Below the pieces are notes generated by a model. It saw only the letters and a program-made list of their open reading frames with translations, made no database searches and had not been told where the DNA came from. DNA of 64,000 bases from an uncultured Nitrospira sp. (lineage in GTDB: Bacteria; Nitrospirota; Nitrospiria; Nitrospirales; Nitrospiraceae): assembly GCA_902500995.1 (NCBI GenBank), contig CABVSR010000013.1, forward strand, positions 49,662-113,661, written 5' to 3'. The stretch's first letter is position 1; each line of letters starts with the position of its first letter. Both the position numbers and the translations under genes were made by a program. Shown in pieces: positions 35,112 through 45,570 of this stretch.

Positions 35112-35764
35112 TGAGCGCCGAGCCCGAGCAGCACCGCGGAAAGCCTTCCATAAACCGCAGCCATTTCGCCGGAACCATCCAAGTCACTCAAGAGGCCCTT
35201 CGTCTGGTAGTAGGCGATCAGCGGGGCAGTTTGCTCGTCATACACCTTCAATCGAGCTTCGATGGTTTCGGGCTTATCGTCGCTCCTCTGCACCAAGGCC
35301 GTTCCGCAGCGATCACATTGCCCACTGACTTTTGGCGGTGCGAAGTCGAGATGAAATACGCTCTGACATTGGGGACAGCTCCGTCGTCCGCTCAGACGTC
35401 TTATCACATCCTCGCGCGACACGCGGAAGTTGATGACGCGATCAATGTTCAGGCCACGAGCATGTAGGAGGCGCTGTAGTTCTTCCGCTTGAGGAACCGT
35501 TCGAGGAAAACCATCCAGCACAAAGCCATTTTGGCAGCCCGGCTCGGCCAATTTCTCTCGCACCATGCCGATAACCACGGTATCAGGCACTAATTTCCCG
35601 GCATCCATGCTCTTTTTCGCTTCAATGCCCAACTCGGTTTGCTTCCGAACAGCTTCCCGCAAGAGATCGCCGGTCGAAACCTTGGGCCACCCGAATTGAG
35701 CGGTAACCCGATCCGCCTGAGTACCCTTTCCAACCCCTGGTGCCCCGAGAAAAACGAGTCGCAT
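35108..35764 (-). CDS. adk: Adenylate kinase, zinc-lid form
   Basis: A 218-residue enzyme interconverting ATP plus AMP and two ADP. P-loop GAPGVGKGTQ (Val replaces the common Ala), AMP-binding DGFPRT, and a long LID with a four-Cys zinc site (CPQC and CDRC). Placed between secY and map as in many bacteria. Confidence 0.96.
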   Translation of the reverse strand: MRLVFLGAPGVGKGTQADRVTAQFGWPKVSTGDLLREAVRKQTELGIEAKKSMDAGKLVPDTVVIGMVREKLAEPGCQNGFVLDGFPRTVPQAEELQRLLHARGLNIDRVINFRVSREDVIRRLSGRRSCPQCQSVFHLDFAPPKVSGQCDRCGTALVQRSDDKPETIEARLKVYDEQTAPLIAYYQTKGLLSDLDGSGEMAAVYGRLSAVLLGLGAQ

Positions 35765-35772
35765 GTGATGTC

Positions 35773-37086
35773 CTAGGACGTTCTGCCTCGAAGTTTGCCT
35801 TTTTGAAGGAATCCGTCGTAATTGCGATTTAAAAGATGCGATTCAATCTGTTGAGCGGTGTCCAACCCCACCCCGATCACAATCAAGAGCGAGGTGCCGC
35901 CAAAATAAAACGGCATATTCAATTTATAAATAAGAAACTCCGGGATGACGCACACGACGGCCAAGTAGATGGCACCCGCAAACGTGATCTTCGTGAGCAC
36001 TGAGTATATGTAATCCGAGGTTCGTTGACCGGGTCGTATACCAGGTACAAATCCGCCATACTTTTTGAGATTATCGGCCATATCGACCGGGTTCATCACG
36101 ACTGCCGTATAGAAGAAACAAAAGAACACAATCAACCCGACATACATCAGCGTGTACAGAAGCGATCCTGGAGCGAGCTGCGACCCGATCGCCTTGATCC
36201 ATGGCGTCTCAAAAAAGCCGGCAATGGTGGCAGGAAAGGCAATAATGGAAGACGCAAAGATCGGGGGAATGACGCCTGCCGTGTTAATCTTTAAAGGGAT
36301 ATGGGTACTTTGCCCGCCATACACGCGTCGTCCAATCACACGCTTCGCATACTGAACAGGCACCTTTCTGCGTCCACTCTCGAGAAAGACGATTGCTGCG
36401 ACAACCGCGAACATAACCAAGGCCAAAACCACCAATAGCGGAAAACTTAATTGCCCAACCTTATACAGATCAAATGTCTGAGCAACAGCCGCAGGCAGTC
36501 GGGCCACGATCCCGGCGAAGATAATCAACGAAATCCCGTTGCCGATCCCGCGCTCGGTGATCTGCTCGCCGAGCCACATGAGAAACCCGGTGCCCGCACA
36601 GAGGGTAATCACCGTCATGAAACGAAACCCCCACCCTGGGCTCAAGACGAACGCGCCTTGATTCATCTGCTCAAGCCCGACGGCAATGCCGAACCCCTGA
36701 ATCAACGCGATGACGATGGTACCGAACCGCGTATATTGGATGATCTTTTTGCGCCCTCGCTCGCCTTCTTTCGCCAGCTTTGACAGGTGTGGAATGACGA
36801 CGGTGAGCAGCTGAAGAATGATCGAGGCGCTGATGTAGGGCATGATGCCCAACGCAAAAATCGTCAGACGCGAAAGCGATCCACCGGAGAAGATATCCAA
36901 AAATCCGAGAAGGGCGCCACCCTGTTTCTGGAGAAATTCGGATAAGGCTTCGCCGTTGATGCCTGGCGTGGGGATATGGGCGCCGACGCGATAAACGATC
37001 AGCATGCCCAGCGTGAAAAACACGCGGGTTCTCAGCTCAGGAATCTTGAAGATGTTCTGGAAACTGGTCAGCAGACGCTCAAACAC
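35773..37086 (-). CDS. secY: Preprotein translocase subunit SecY
   Basis: A 437-residue inner-membrane channel with ten predicted spans. Conserved parts include the plug region after GGSLSRLTIFALGIMPYISA (split), the cytoplasmic loop with KRVIGRRVYGGQSTHIPLK (C4) and the C5 loop GIRPGQRTSDYI. Partner SecE is encoded at 62169. The start overlaps rplO by eight bases. Confidence 0.97.
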   Translation of the reverse strand: MFERLLTSFQNIFKIPELRTRVFFTLGMLIVYRVGAHIPTPGINGEALSEFLQKQGGALLGFLDIFSGGSLSRLTIFALGIMPYISASIILQLLTVVIPHLSKLAKEGERGRKKIIQYTRFGTIVIALIQGFGIAVGLEQMNQGAFVLSPGWGFRFMTVITLCAGTGFLMWLGEQITERGIGNGISLIIFAGIVARLPAAVAQTFDLYKVGQLSFPLLVVLALVMFAVVAAIVFLESGRRKVPVQYAKRVIGRRVYGGQSTHIPLKINTAGVIPPIFASSIIAFPATIAGFFETPWIKAIGSQLAPGSLLYTLMYVGLIVFFCFFYTAVVMNPVDMADNLKKYGGFVPGIRPGQRTSDYIYSVLTKITFAGAIYLAVVCVIPEFLIYKLNMPFYFGGTSLLIVIGVGLDTAQQIESHLLNRNYDGFLQKGKLRGRTS

Positions 37087-37528
37087 AGGGAATGACCTCG
37101 GCCCTCCCCCCGGCTGCCTGAATCTTTGCCTCGGCTGACTTGCTGAACTTATGAGCCTGGACCACGAGAGGTTTCGTCAGTTCTCCCTGGGCGAGAATCT
37201 TAATCAGCTCTCCCTTACGTCGAACAAGGCCTTCGTTCATCAAGAGTTGGGGGGTAATGGCTTCTGTCGTTTCCAGACCAGCCAGGCTTTTTAAATTGAT
37301 GATCGTGTACTCAGTTCGGAATTGATTCGAGAAACCATATTTCGGGACCCGGCGAATCAGCGGCATCTGGCCGCCTTCGAATCCGGGCCGCTTCCCGCCA
37401 CCCGAACGAGCTTTCAGACCCTTGTGACCTTTAGTCGCGGTCTTACCGTGACCGGAACCAGGGCCACGACCAATTCGTTTTGGTTTGTGTTTCGCTCCGC
37501 GAGAAGGAGCAAGATCATGCAACTTCAT
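37079..37528 (-). CDS. rplO: Ribosomal protein L15
   Basis: A 149-residue 50S protein. The Gly/Lys-rich N-terminus (LAPSRGAKHKPKRIGRGPGS, then GHGKTATKGHKG) and the C-terminal globular domain (TKPLVVQAHKFSKSAEAKI) are conserved. Overlaps rpmD by four bases. Confidence 0.97.
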   Translation of the reverse strand: MKLHDLAPSRGAKHKPKRIGRGPGSGHGKTATKGHKGLKARSGGGKRPGFEGGQMPLIRRVPKYGFSNQFRTEYTIINLKSLAGLETTEAITPQLLMNEGLVRRKGELIKILAQGELTKPLVVQAHKFSKSAEAKIQAAGGRAEVIPCV

Positions 37529-37734
37529 TGGGGACTCACTTCCAGTAAATAGCCCACCTTCGCGATCATGCCCTTAACCTGATCACTGGCAGGACGCAGC
37601 ACAGTGGCATTGAGTTTCCGCAGCCCTAATCCTCTGAGAACCAACCGATGTTTATACGGGGTCCCAATCGGACTGCGCTTCAGGGTAATGCGGAGACTTG
37701 CTTGAGTAGTCGACGTTTTCTTTTGAGTAGCCAT
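37525..37734 (-). CDS. rpmD: Ribosomal protein L30
   Basis: A 69-residue 50S protein (SLRITLKRSPIGTPYKHRLV, LGLRKLNATVLRP). The ATG at 37734 is chosen; the frame upstream overlaps rpsE and is not conserved. About nine residues precede the usual start of the fold. Overlaps rplO by four bases. Confidence 0.94.
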   Translation of the reverse strand: MATQKKTSTTQASLRITLKRSPIGTPYKHRLVLRGLGLRKLNATVLRPASDQVKGMIAKVGYLLEVSPQ

Positions 37735-37741
37735 GATAGTC

Positions 37742-38233
37742 CTATGCTTCACTACCAACAGCCCGGCGCAATCGCATAATTTCCTGCGGATCGCAGAGCT
37801 GTTGAAGGCCATTCAGCGTGGCTCTGACCGCATTGAATGGATTTCCGCGTCCCAGTGTTTTGGCAATAATGTTGTGCGCGCCAGCCAATTCCACAACCGC
37901 TCGCACGGCGCCGCCGGCGATGATCCCTGTGCCATCAGCCGCAGGCTTTAGAAGAACGTGTTCCGCGCCAAACAGACCATGCACTTCGTGCGGAATGGTT
38001 CCCCCTTTGATGGGAACGCGAACCAAATGCTTTTTGGCCTGCTCGACGGCCTTTGAAATGGCCACCGGGACTTCGGCAGCTTTTCCTTTGCCGACTCCCA
38101 CATAGCCTTGCCCGTCACCGACAACCACCAACGCGCAAAAGTTGAATCGTTTTCCACCTTTGACAACCTTGGCAACGCGGTTGATGAACACCACCTTGTC
38201 TTTGAGACTTAATTCTTCGGGATTGACTCGCAC
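37742..38233 (-). CDS. rpsE: Ribosomal protein S5
   Basis: A 163-residue 30S protein with the double-stranded-RNA-like N-terminal domain ([19 protein letters not shown]) and the C-terminal domain containing [20 protein letters not shown]. The Gly-rich loop ([15 protein letters not shown]) implicated in decoding accuracy is intact. Confidence 0.97.
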   Translation of the reverse strand: MRVNPEELSLKDKVVFINRVAKVVKGGKRFNFCALVVVGDGQGYVGVGKGKAAEVPVAISKAVEQAKKHLVRVPIKGGTIPHEVHGLFGAEHVLLKPAADGTGIIAGGAVRAVVELAGAHNIIAKTLGRGNPFNAVRATLNGLQQLCDPQEIMRLRRAVGSEA

Positions 38234-38302
38234 AACGTCATTCTCCTTTAAGGTCGCCCATTTCCCTTGCTAATCAGCCGAGGCGCCTATCCCGCCCCAT
38301 TC

Positions 38303-38668
38303 CTAAAACTGTAATCCACCCTCGCGGGAGGCATCGGCCAAGGCTTTCACCCGGCCATGGTACTGGCGTCCACCACGATCGAACACGACCAGAGAGACTT
38401 TGGCCGCCTTGGCTCGTTCAGCAATCAGTTTTCCCACGGCTTTGGCGCCCTCAATGCTTCCCGTCGATTTGACGGCCTTCCGCAACGATTCATCCAAGGT
38501 CGAGGCAGCCGCTACAGTGTGTCCGCGAAGATCATCAATGATTTGCGCATAGATATGTGCGCGGCTGCGGAAGACGTTGAGACGCGGGCGCTCGCTGGTT
38601 CCGACCACAGACTTTCTAACCCGCTGTTTACGTCGAGCTAATTTTCGGTTTTTTTCTTGAGTGTTCAT
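38303..38668 (-). CDS. rplR: Ribosomal protein L18
   Basis: A 121-residue 5S rRNA-binding protein of the central protuberance, with [20 protein letters not shown] and the C-terminal [20 protein letters not shown]. Standard length; located between rplF and rpsE. Confidence 0.97.
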   Translation of the reverse strand: MNTQEKNRKLARRKQRVRKSVVGTSERPRLNVFRSRAHIYAQIIDDLRGHTVAAASTLDESLRKAVKSTGSIEGAKAVGKLIAERAKAAKVSLVVFDRGGRQYHGRVKALADASREGGLQF

Positions 38669-38677
38669 GAGATGCCT

Positions 38678-39214
38678 CTACTTGCCGGTTTTGCCCGCCT
38701 TCTTCCTCAGTACTTCACCGGCGTATCGGATTCCTTTTTGCTTATACACATCAGGTGGCTTGATGGAACGAATGTTGGCCGCAACTTGACCAACCAGTCG
38801 CTTATCGATACCTTTCACCGAAATGAGTGTCTGTTTGTCAACCTTCACATCAATGCCTTGGGGCACCGTGTAAACGACCGGATTGATGTATCCGACGTTG
38901 AAACTCATTTCCCGGCCCTGAAGTTGAGCCTTGTATCCTACTCCCGTGATCTCCAGCGATTTCTCATATCCTTTGGTGACGCCTTGGATGATATTGCTCA
39001 ATTCGGCGCGAACCAATCCGTGCATGGCGCGTATCTCACGCGCGTCACCGGATCGATTGACAACCAGCTGTCCATCAGCGACCGCGACGGTCAATCCATC
39101 AGTCAGCTTCCAATCAAGCTTGCCCATAGGTCCCTTCACCGACACGAGACGCCCAGCGACTTTCACATCAACGCCGCTTGGAACTGCAATTGGTTTCCGC
39201 CCAATCCTCGACAT
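38678..39214 (-). CDS. rplF: Ribosomal protein L6
   Basis: A 178-residue 50S protein with two repeated domains. MSRIGRKPIAVPSGVDVKV opens the first, and the second carries the signature KPPDVYKQKGIRYAGE near residue 155. Lies 9 nt upstream of rplR. Confidence 0.97.
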   Translation of the reverse strand: MSRIGRKPIAVPSGVDVKVAGRLVSVKGPMGKLDWKLTDGLTVAVADGQLVVNRSGDAREIRAMHGLVRAELSNIIQGVTKGYEKSLEITGVGYKAQLQGREMSFNVGYINPVVYTVPQGIDVKVDKQTLISVKGIDKRLVGQVAANIRSIKPPDVYKQKGIRYAGEVLRKKAGKTGK

Positions 39215-39271
39215 ACGAACCCCGTTACGTTACAGCGATACCGGTTATTACTGCGTGTGAGCCGACTCGTC

Positions 39272-39667
39272 CTACCAGACAGAACAAAGCACTTCGCCGC
39301 CCAAACCTGCGCGCCTGGAATCACTGTCGGTCATAAGACCTTTCGAGGTCGAAATGACGGCGACGCCGATTCCGTTTCTCACCTTGGGAACATCATCTCT
39401 TCCGACGTAGACACGGCGGCCAGGCTTACTGATTCGGCGCATGCCCGTGATCATCGGGCGCGCGTCATCGACATAGCGAAGTTGGACAGAAAATACCGGA
39501 TGGCCATCTTCCTGCATTTCGCCGTACCCCAGGATGAACCCTTCCTTGCCGAGAATATTCAGAATCTGGCGCTTTACCTTTGACACAGGGACTTTGACAA
39601 CATCCTGGCGCCGACGAGCAGCATTCCCCAGTCGAACCAACAAATCAGCAATGGGATCAGTGATCAT
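39272..39667 (-). CDS. rpsH: Ribosomal protein S8
   Basis: A 131-residue 16S central-domain protein. MITDPIADLLVRLGNA starts it and the signature GIGVAVISTSKGLMTD is near the end. A 15-codon upstream reading is not conserved and overlaps the space after rpsN. In model bacteria S8 represses the spc operon. Confidence 0.97.
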   Translation of the reverse strand: MITDPIADLLVRLGNAARRRQDVVKVPVSKVKRQILNILGKEGFILGYGEMQEDGHPVFSVQLRYVDDARPMITGMRRISKPGRRVYVGRDDVPKVRNGIGVAVISTSKGLMTDSDSRRAGLGGEVLCSVW

Positions 39668-39712
39668 GCGTTCCTCTTCTATGCCTGCACACGCAGGCGT
39701 CCTCTTCCGCAA

Positions 39713-39898
39713 CTACCAGCTGGATTTGCGCACTCCGGGAATCTCTCCCTTGAGGCTTAAAGATCTGAAACAAATACGGCACATTCGAAAGCGACGCAGA
39801 AATCCTCGCACTCGACCACAGAGTCCGCATCGGTGATAGTCACGACACGAGAATTTGGATTTGACTGCCGCCTTATTCTTGAGTGCTAATCTTGACAC
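39713..39898 (-). CDS. rpsN: Ribosomal protein S14, zinc-binding short form
   Basis: A 61-residue protein starting at GTG (39898) with GGGGGA five bases upstream. [20 protein letters not shown] starts it and [11 protein letters not shown] ends it. Zinc ligands Cys24, Cys27, Cys40 and Cys43 mark the type-Z form. Lies between rplE and rpsH. Confidence 0.95.
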   Translation of the reverse strand: MSRLALKNKAAVKSKFSCRDYHRCGLCGRVRGFLRRFRMCRICFRSLSLKGEIPGVRKSSW

Positions 39899-39961
39899 GA
39901 TATCCCCCTTTACTCCTGCGTGGCCAGCCAAGGCCATGCCGACCTGTCTCTATCAGAATCC

Positions 39962-40615
39962 TTAGGCCCGGAACGGCATGCCGAGGTGTTTGAGCAAGGC
40001 CTTGCCTTCATCATTCGTACGCGCAGTGGTGACGATGGTGATATCCATGCCATGAATGGATGCGACGCTGTCGTATTCAATCTCAGGGAAGATTAGTTGC
40101 TCTTTTAATCCCAGGGTGTAATTCCCCCGTCCATCGAAGGCCTTAGGAGAAATACCCCGAAAGTCTCGAATACGAGGGAGCGCCAGAGAAATCAACCGAT
40201 CCAGAAACTCCCACATTCTCCGACTGCGCAGTGTCACCTTGGCACCGATCGGCATTCCCTGTCTTAGCTTGAATCCCGCGATGGCTTTTTTGGCTCTGGT
40301 CGTGACCGGTTTCTGACCGGTGATAATACCCAGCTCATTGGCGGCGCTCTCCAGCAACTTCACGTTCTGAATGGCCTCTCCCATGCCCACATTCAGGACA
40401 ATTCTTTCGAGACGCGGCACTTGCATTAAGTTACCGTAGCCAAATTCCTTCATGAGAGCTGGGACCACTTGATCGCGATAGGTGTCTCTGAGTCGCGGCG
40501 CGAATTGATGTTCAGTCCCGGCCTCCTGAGAAATCTCAGGTGCCGTCACTTCTTTCTTCGTCGACGACCGAGGAGTTGCCCCCTTGCCGCCTTTCCCCTT
40601 CTCTACTTTTGCCAT
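39962..40615 (-). CDS. rplE: Ribosomal protein L5 with N-terminal extension
   Basis: A 217-residue 5S rRNA-binding protein. The L5 core begins near [20 protein letters not shown] (residue 42) and contains [12 protein letters not shown] and [15 protein letters not shown]. About 40 residues before it are Lys/Gly/Ser-rich ([17 protein letters not shown]) and have no counterpart in the usual 179-residue protein. No internal start fits the core, so the extension is probably real. Confidence 0.93.
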   Translation of the reverse strand: MAKVEKGKGGKGATPRSSTKKEVTAPEISQEAGTEHQFAPRLRDTYRDQVVPALMKEFGYGNLMQVPRLERIVLNVGMGEAIQNVKLLESAANELGIITGQKPVTTRAKKAIAGFKLRQGMPIGAKVTLRSRRMWEFLDRLISLALPRIRDFRGISPKAFDGRGNYTLGLKEQLIFPEIEYDSVASIHGMDITIVTTARTNDEGKALLKHLGMPFRA

Positions 40616-40635
40616 GAACGTCTTTCCTGTTCCGA

Positions 40636-40962
40636 CTATTCAACAGTTTCTTTTGATTTTTTGCTCAGTCTGGTCCGTCGGCCATCCTCCTGGCGCTTAA
40701 CTCCCAACCGAGTCGGCTTCTTCGTCACTGGGCACAAAAACATCACGTTGGAAATGGCAAGAGGAGCCTCGCGCTCAAGGATGCCACCCTGCCGAAGCTT
40801 CTGATTAGGCTTGGTGTGGCGCTTGATCATGTTCAGTTTCTCGACCAGGACTTTTCCGGTTGCCGTATCGACCGACAACACCTTTCCCGACTTGCCTCGC
40901 TCTCGCCCAGTCATCACCACAACGGTGTCGCCCTTGCGAATTTTCGTTTTGATTCGTGCCAT
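40636..40962 (-). CDS. rplX: Ribosomal protein L24
   Basis: A 108-residue 50S assembly initiator with a KOW motif ([20 protein letters not shown]). The ATG at 40962 is chosen; upstream in-frame codons are not conserved. Lies between rplN and rplE. Confidence 0.95.
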   Translation of the reverse strand: MARIKTKIRKGDTVVVMTGRERGKSGKVLSVDTATGKVLVEKLNMIKRHTKPNQKLRQGGILEREAPLAISNVMFLCPVTKKPTRLGVKRQEDGRRTRLSKKSKETVE

Positions 40963-40988
40963 CCCTACCAGAACCTTTCTTCCTTCAA

Positions 40989-41357
40989 CTACAACACTTC
41001 CGGCGCAAGCGAAATAATCTTCATGAACTTTTTCCAACGAAGTTCGCGAGCGACTGGGCCGAAAATACGGGTTCCTACTGGCTCACCCTGGGCATTGATC
41101 AGCACGCAGGCATTGCGGTCAAACTTGATATACGAGCCGTCGTCGCGCCGCACTTCCTTCGTCGTGCGCACAATGACCGCCCGACTCACGTCCCCCTTTT
41201 TCACGCCGGCCTGCGGGATAGCCTCCTTGACGGCGACTACCACGATATCGCCGAGCGACCCATATCGACGCCGGGTTCCCCCAAGAACGTGAAAACACAT
41301 GACCTGCTTCGCGCCGGAATTATCGGCCACATCCATGTATGTGTAATTCTGAATCAT
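40989..41357 (-). CDS. rplN: Ribosomal protein L14
   Basis: A 122-residue 50S protein forming bridge B8. [20 protein letters not shown] and the [13 protein letters not shown] segment near the end are family signatures. First gene of the spc string. Confidence 0.97.
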   Translation of the reverse strand: MIQNYTYMDVADNSGAKQVMCFHVLGGTRRRYGSLGDIVVVAVKEAIPQAGVKKGDVSRAVIVRTTKEVRRDDGSYIKFDRNACVLINAQGEPVGTRIFGPVARELRWKKFMKIISLAPEVL

Positions 41358-41418
41358 ACCCCGCCCTATTCACCGCCAAAAGGATCTGGACCTTCAGCTC
41401 TTCAGGTGTGTTCCGTGT

Positions 41419-41688
41419 TTACTTTTCAGGCTGCCCTTTGACCATGACGCGGACCACGCGCCAATGCTTGTCCTTGCTGATTGGACGTGTTTCGCTTAAC
41501 TGAACACGATCTCCGACCTTACAGACATTGCCCTCGTCGTGCGCCTTCAGTTTCGTCACCCGGCGAAGAACCTTTTTGTAAATCGGGTGAATAACCGAGC
41601 GCTCAACAGCAACGACAACGGTTTTATTCATCTTGTTACTGACGACGTTGCCATACCACTCACGTCGATGTTGTTGGCCTTCCTTCAT
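41419..41688 (-). CDS. rpsQ: Ribosomal protein S17
   Basis: An 89-residue OB-fold 16S-binding protein ([38 protein letters not shown]). Last gene of the S10 string; 61 nt before rplN. Confidence 0.97.
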   Translation of the reverse strand: MKEGQQHRREWYGNVVSNKMNKTVVVAVERSVIHPIYKKVLRRVTKLKAHDEGNVCKVGDRVQLSETRPISKDKHWRVVRVMVKGQPEK

Positions 41689-41702
41689 ACGCCCCTTCTC
41701 TC

Positions 41703-41924
41703 TTACTTTCCGACCGACGGGTCGGCCTGCGTCTGCAGCAATTCTAATTGACGTCTGACCGTTTTCAGGCGGGCAATATCGCGCTTGGTGCTTCGAACCT
41801 GCATCGGGTTTTCGAGACGACCAATGCCGAGCTGGAATCGGAAATTAAACAATTCCTGGCGCAACTGTTTTTCCTTTTCGGTCAACTCCTCCAGCGAGAG
41901 CCCGCTTAGATCCTTCACATCCAT
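41703..41924 (-). CDS. rpmC: Ribosomal protein L29
   Basis: A 73-residue helical hairpin protein near the peptide exit ([37 protein letters not shown]). The ATG at 41924 is preferred over an upstream TTG. Confidence 0.95.
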   Translation of the reverse strand: MDVKDLSGLSLEELTEKEKQLRQELFNFRFQLGIGRLENPMQVRSTKRDIARLKTVRRQLELLQTQADPSVGK

Positions 41925-41952
41925 GACATCACCACTCAATACGCGCTACAGG

Positions 41953-42369
41953 TTACTGAAACTCGCCGCGGACCACGAATTTCGTGGCGATGGGCAGCTT
42001 ATAGGAAGCAAGCTTCAGAGCCTGCTTGGCGACATCAGGAGCGACACCACCCATCTCGTACATAATGCGCCCAGGCTTCACCACCGCCACCCAATACTCG
42101 GGATTTCCTTTTCCCTTACCCATGCGAGTTTCTGCCGGTTTCTTGGTAATGGGCTTGTCGGGGAAAATCCTTGTCCACACCTGGCCACCACGTTTTACAA
42201 AACGGGTAATGGCAATTCTGGCAGCCTCAATTTGCCTGCTGGTGATCCAGCCTGGCTCGAGGGCTTTTAAACCGAACTCGCCGAGGGTAATAGCTCCCCC
42301 GCGATAGGCCTTCCCTCGCATCCGCCCCTTCTGCATTTTTCTGAACTTAACTTTCTTTGGCGCTAACAC
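41953..42369 (-). CDS. rplP: Ribosomal protein L16
   Basis: A 138-residue 50S protein near the A-site t[23 protein letters not shown] and the [18 protein letters not shown] loop are conserved; the Arg in the loop before MGKGKG matches the usual hydroxylation-site region. Confidence 0.97.
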   Translation of the reverse strand: MLAPKKVKFRKMQKGRMRGKAYRGGAITLGEFGLKALEPGWITSRQIEAARIAITRFVKRGGQVWTRIFPDKPITKKPAETRMGKGKGNPEYWVAVVKPGRIMYEMGGVAPDVAKQALKLASYKLPIATKFVVRGEFQ

Positions 42370-42397
42370 AGACCCACCTTTTCCTTATCGAAGTTCC

Positions 42398-43066
42398 TTA
42401 GCCAAGTCGTCCGAGCGTAGAATCAGGTTTCAACTGAAGTGCCGGCAACAACTCACCTTTATAGATCCAGGTCTTGACCCCGATCTGCCCCATGGTCGTA
42501 TGAGCTTCCGCGAAACCGTAATCGACTTCGGCGCGCAAGGTATGCAGGGGCACCCGCCCTTCACGATACCATTCCGTTCGAGCGATTTCAGCGCCACCCA
42601 GACGCCCCGCGACCATGATCTTGATCCCTTGGGCTCCCAGGCGAAGAGCGGACTGCACACTTCGTTTCATCGCCCGTCGAAATGCCACACGCTTTTCCAG
42701 CTGGGTAGCCACATTTTCACTCACGAGTTGAGCATCCAGCTCAGGCTTTTTGATCTCCTTCACGGTGATGTACGCCTGACCCGAATATTCTTTCTCCAAA
42801 GTGGCTTTTAGCTTATCGACTTCAGCGCCTTTTCGACCGATGATAATTCCAGGTCGGGCAGTATGGATGATCACCCGAGTTTGATCTCCGGATCGTTCGA
42901 TCTCCACCTTGGCGACGCCTGCATGGTAGAGCTTAGCCTTCACCATCTTTCGAATCTTGATGTCCTGGTGAAGGAGTCGCGCATAGTCTTTATCGGCGTA
43001 CCAACGCGAGCTCCAGGTGTAGTTGTAGCCGATGCGATAGCCAATTGGATGTGTCTTCTGACCCAT
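42398..43066 (-). CDS. rpsC: Ribosomal protein S3
   Basis: A 222-residue 30S protein at the mRNA entry. [20 protein letters not shown] starts it, a KH domain with [15 protein letters not shown] is in the middle, and the C-terminal domain holds [20 protein letters not shown]. Confidence 0.97.
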   Translation of the reverse strand: MGQKTHPIGYRIGYNYTWSSRWYADKDYARLLHQDIKIRKMVKAKLYHAGVAKVEIERSGDQTRVIIHTARPGIIIGRKGAEVDKLKATLEKEYSGQAYITVKEIKKPELDAQLVSENVATQLEKRVAFRRAMKRSVQSALRLGAQGIKIMVAGRLGGAEIARTEWYREGRVPLHTLRAEVDYGFAEAHTTMGQIGVKTWIYKGELLPALQLKPDSTLGRLG

Positions 43067-43098
43067 GAAGAATAACCCTCAGTCTAAATGTAAGTGCG

Positions 43099-43452
43099 TT
43101 AGCTGCTGTGAGCGGCGTTCGGAGCAGCGACCGCGATCGTAATATGGCTGGTCCGCTTCTGAATGGAATTCGCGCGCCCCATCGATCGTGCCCGAAAACG
43201 CTTATAAATAGGTCCGCAGTTTACGACTGCCTGCGACACCCACATCTCTTCACTGTCGCCTAATTCCTTCTGCTCGGCATTGGCCACCGCAGATCGAAGA
43301 AGCTTCTCAATGACTCGCGCCGCATGCTTTGGTGTATGCCGAAGCATAGCCAAGGCCATCGGCACTTGTTGGCCGCGAATCATATCGATAACCACTCTCG
43401 CCTTCCTAGGCGTCACTCTTACAAAACGTAAATTTGCTTTTGCCTCTGCCAT
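43099..43452 (-). CDS. rplV: Ribosomal protein L22
   Basis: A 117-residue 50S protein whose beta-hairpin lines the exit tunnel. Seen are RFVRVTPRKARVVIDMIRGQ and the hairpin GPIYKRFRARSMGRANSIQK. ATG at 43452 follows GGGG at good spacing; ATG 43464 is possible. Confidence 0.95.
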   Translation of the reverse strand: MAEAKANLRFVRVTPRKARVVIDMIRGQQVPMALAMLRHTPKHAARVIEKLLRSAVANAEQKELGDSEEMWVSQAVVNCGPIYKRFRARSMGRANSIQKRTSHITIAVAAPNAAHSS

Positions 43453-43496
43453 AGCTGACCCCATTCCACCCTGCTGGCCCACCAGCGAACCAGCAA

Positions 43497-43784
43497 TTAC
43501 TTAAGCGCCACTGCCTTTTCGGTTTTTGCTTGTCCGTGCCCTTTGAAAAAGCGCGTTGGAGCAAACTCTCCCAGCTTATGGCCGACCATATTCTCCGTAA
43601 CAAAAACAGGAATGAATTTTTTTCCGTTATGGACCGCAAAGGTATGACCGATCATGTCCGGAATAACCGTTGAGCGGCGCGACCAAGTCTTGATGAGCTT
43701 TCGGTCCTTCGTCTGATTCATCTGCTCGACCTTCTTGATCAGATGATCATCGACGAAGGGGCCTTTCGTAATTGAACGAGGCAT
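43497..43784 (-). CDS. rpsS: Ribosomal protein S19
   Basis: A 95-residue 30S head protein ([52 protein letters not shown]). Lies between rplB and rplV. Confidence 0.97.
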   Translation of the reverse strand: MPRSITKGPFVDDHLIKKVEQMNQTKDRKLIKTWSRRSTVIPDMIGHTFAVHNGKKFIPVFVTENMVGHKLGEFAPTRFFKGHGQAKTEKAVALK

Positions 43785-43793
43785 TATCCTCTC

Positions 43794-44621
43794 CTACTTT
43801 TTCCGACGCGCGATGATGAACTTATCCGTCGCCTTATTCTTGCGTGTTTTATAGCCCTTGGCCGGAGTACCCCAAGGAGAAACCGGGTGAGGATTGCCCT
43901 GCCCTGATTTTCCCTCTCCCCCTCCATGCGGGTGATCAACCGGATTCATCACCACACCACGAACATGGGGACGCTTCCCTTTCCATCGCGTCCGGCCAGC
44001 CTTACCGACAACAACGTTCTCATGATCCACGTTTCCAACTTGGCCAACCGTAGCCATGCAGGTAGACAACACCTTCCGCATTTCACCGGACTTGAGACGG
44101 ATCTGAACGTACGCGCCATCTCGACCCATCACCTGAGCAGAACCGCCGGCACTACGGATTAATTGCCCCCCCTTACCGGGCTTTAATTCGATATTGTGGA
44201 TCGTGGTGCCCAGCGGCATACTGACGAGCGGAAGGGCATTTCCTGGCCGCACTTCGGCACCTTCACCTGACTGCACCGTATCGCCGACAGCCAGTCCGAC
44301 AGGCGCTAAAATATAGCGCTTCTCACCGTCCACGTAGTGCAACAGAGCGATTCTTGAAGAGCGATTCGGATCGTATTCGATGGCCGCAACCTTGGCAGGC
44401 ACACCCGCCTTGTCACGCCGAAAATCGATTTGCCGATAGAGGCGCTTATGCCCCCCCCCTCGGAAGCGGATGGTTAGACGCCCGTCATTATTCCGCCCCC
44501 CAGTGCGAAGATGAAATCCCGTCAAAGACTTCTCAGGCTTCTTCTTGGTGAGCTTTTCACCTTGGATCGCGGTCATACCTCGACGTCCCGGGGATGTCGG
44601 CTTATAAATTTTTAATGCCAT
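43794..44621 (-). CDS. rplB: Ribosomal protein L2
   Basis: A 275-residue 50S protein next to the peptidyl-transferase centre. The conserved [20 protein letters not shown] region contains the His that is highly conserved in L2 proteins. OB and SH3-like domains are complete. Confidence 0.98.
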   Translation of the reverse strand: MALKIYKPTSPGRRGMTAIQGEKLTKKKPEKSLTGFHLRTGGRNNDGRLTIRFRGGGHKRLYRQIDFRRDKAGVPAKVAAIEYDPNRSSRIALLHYVDGEKRYILAPVGLAVGDTVQSGEGAEVRPGNALPLVSMPLGTTIHNIELKPGKGGQLIRSAGGSAQVMGRDGAYVQIRLKSGEMRKVLSTCMATVGQVGNVDHENVVVGKAGRTRWKGKRPHVRGVVMNPVDHPHGGGEGKSGQGNPHPVSPWGTPAKGYKTRKNKATDKFIIARRKK

Positions 44622-44653
44622 GGCTGGGTCTCACTCTATCGAAAAGCTCGCCG

Positions 44654-44947
44654 CTACACAGTTTCGTACAGTTCGAGCTTCTCGCCTTCCTTCAACGTGA
44701 CAAATGCCTTCTTCCAATCAGATCGTCTGCCCACAAATCGCCCTAGCCGCTTGACCTTGCCGCGAGTATTGACGACATTGACGCGCGACACTTTGACCTT
44801 CAACAGCGATTCGACGGCTTGTTTGATCTGAATTTTATTCGCGTCGGGATGAACCAGAAAACCCACGGTATTGCTTTGCTCGCGCAAGGCGGTAATCTTC
44901 TCCGTCAGCAAGGGCTGAATTAATACTTGGTGAAGATCGCCTTTCAT
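44654..44947 (-). CDS. rplW: Ribosomal protein L23
   Basis: A 97-residue 50S exit-site protein that docks trigger factor and SRP (LIQPLLTEKITALRE, IKQAVESLLKVKVSRVNVVN). ATG at 44947 overlaps the rplD stop by four bases. Confidence 0.96.
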   Translation of the reverse strand: MKGDLHQVLIQPLLTEKITALREQSNTVGFLVHPDANKIQIKQAVESLLKVKVSRVNVVNTRGKVKRLGRFVGRRSDWKKAFVTLKEGEKLELYETV

Positions 44948-45567
44948 GACCACACCTCTTTCACACGATCCAACTCACTCTTCGGAATGACGAGCGAGTG
45001 GCAACGAAGCACATCATAGACGTTCAATTCTTCAGGTCGCAGCACCGTTACGCCAGAAAGATTTTTCCCAGCTTGGACCACATGAGAATGCGCATCGGCG
45101 ACAACCAGTACTGCAGTTCCCGTGATTCCAAGCTGCACCAAAAGATTCGCCAGCAATTTTGTCTTGGCCTCAGCAATGGACAATTCAGACACGACAACGA
45201 CATTGCCTTCGGAAACTTTGGCGGAAAGGACACTCTGAAGAGCGGCGCGATATTTCTTCCTTGGCATCCCAAAAGCGTAACTTCTCGGCTTAGGACCAAA
45301 CACTGTACCGCCGTGTCGCCACACGGGAGATCGCAAAGACCCGGCGCGTGCACGCCCCGTGTGCTTTTGCTTCCAAGGTTTCTTCCCGGACCCGCTTACC
45401 TCACCGCGACGCAATGTTGAAGCGGTACCCTGACGATCACAAGCCCTCTGCATCACAACGGCCTCGTGGACCAGTGAACCATGCGGCTTGCAACCGAAGA
45501 CTTCATCGGGCAGCTCAACACTACCCACTTTCTTCTTCTTTGAATCAACCACATCAACGATCGGCAT
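44944..45567 (-). CDS. rplD: Ribosomal protein L4
   Basis: A 207-residue 50S protein with the tunnel loop (GEVSGSGKKPWKQKHTGRAR) and SPVWRHGGTVFGPKPRSYAF. In enterobacteria it represses the S10 operon; no S10-type leader is recognised here. Confidence 0.97.
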   Translation of the reverse strand: MPIVDVVDSKKKKVGSVELPDEVFGCKPHGSLVHEAVVMQRACDRQGTASTLRRGEVSGSGKKPWKQKHTGRARAGSLRSPVWRHGGTVFGPKPRSYAFGMPRKKYRAALQSVLSAKVSEGNVVVVSELSIAEAKTKLLANLLVQLGITGTAVLVVADAHSHVVQAGKNLSGVTVLRPEELNVYDVLRCHSLVIPKSELDRVKEVWS

Positions 45568-45570
45568 AGC

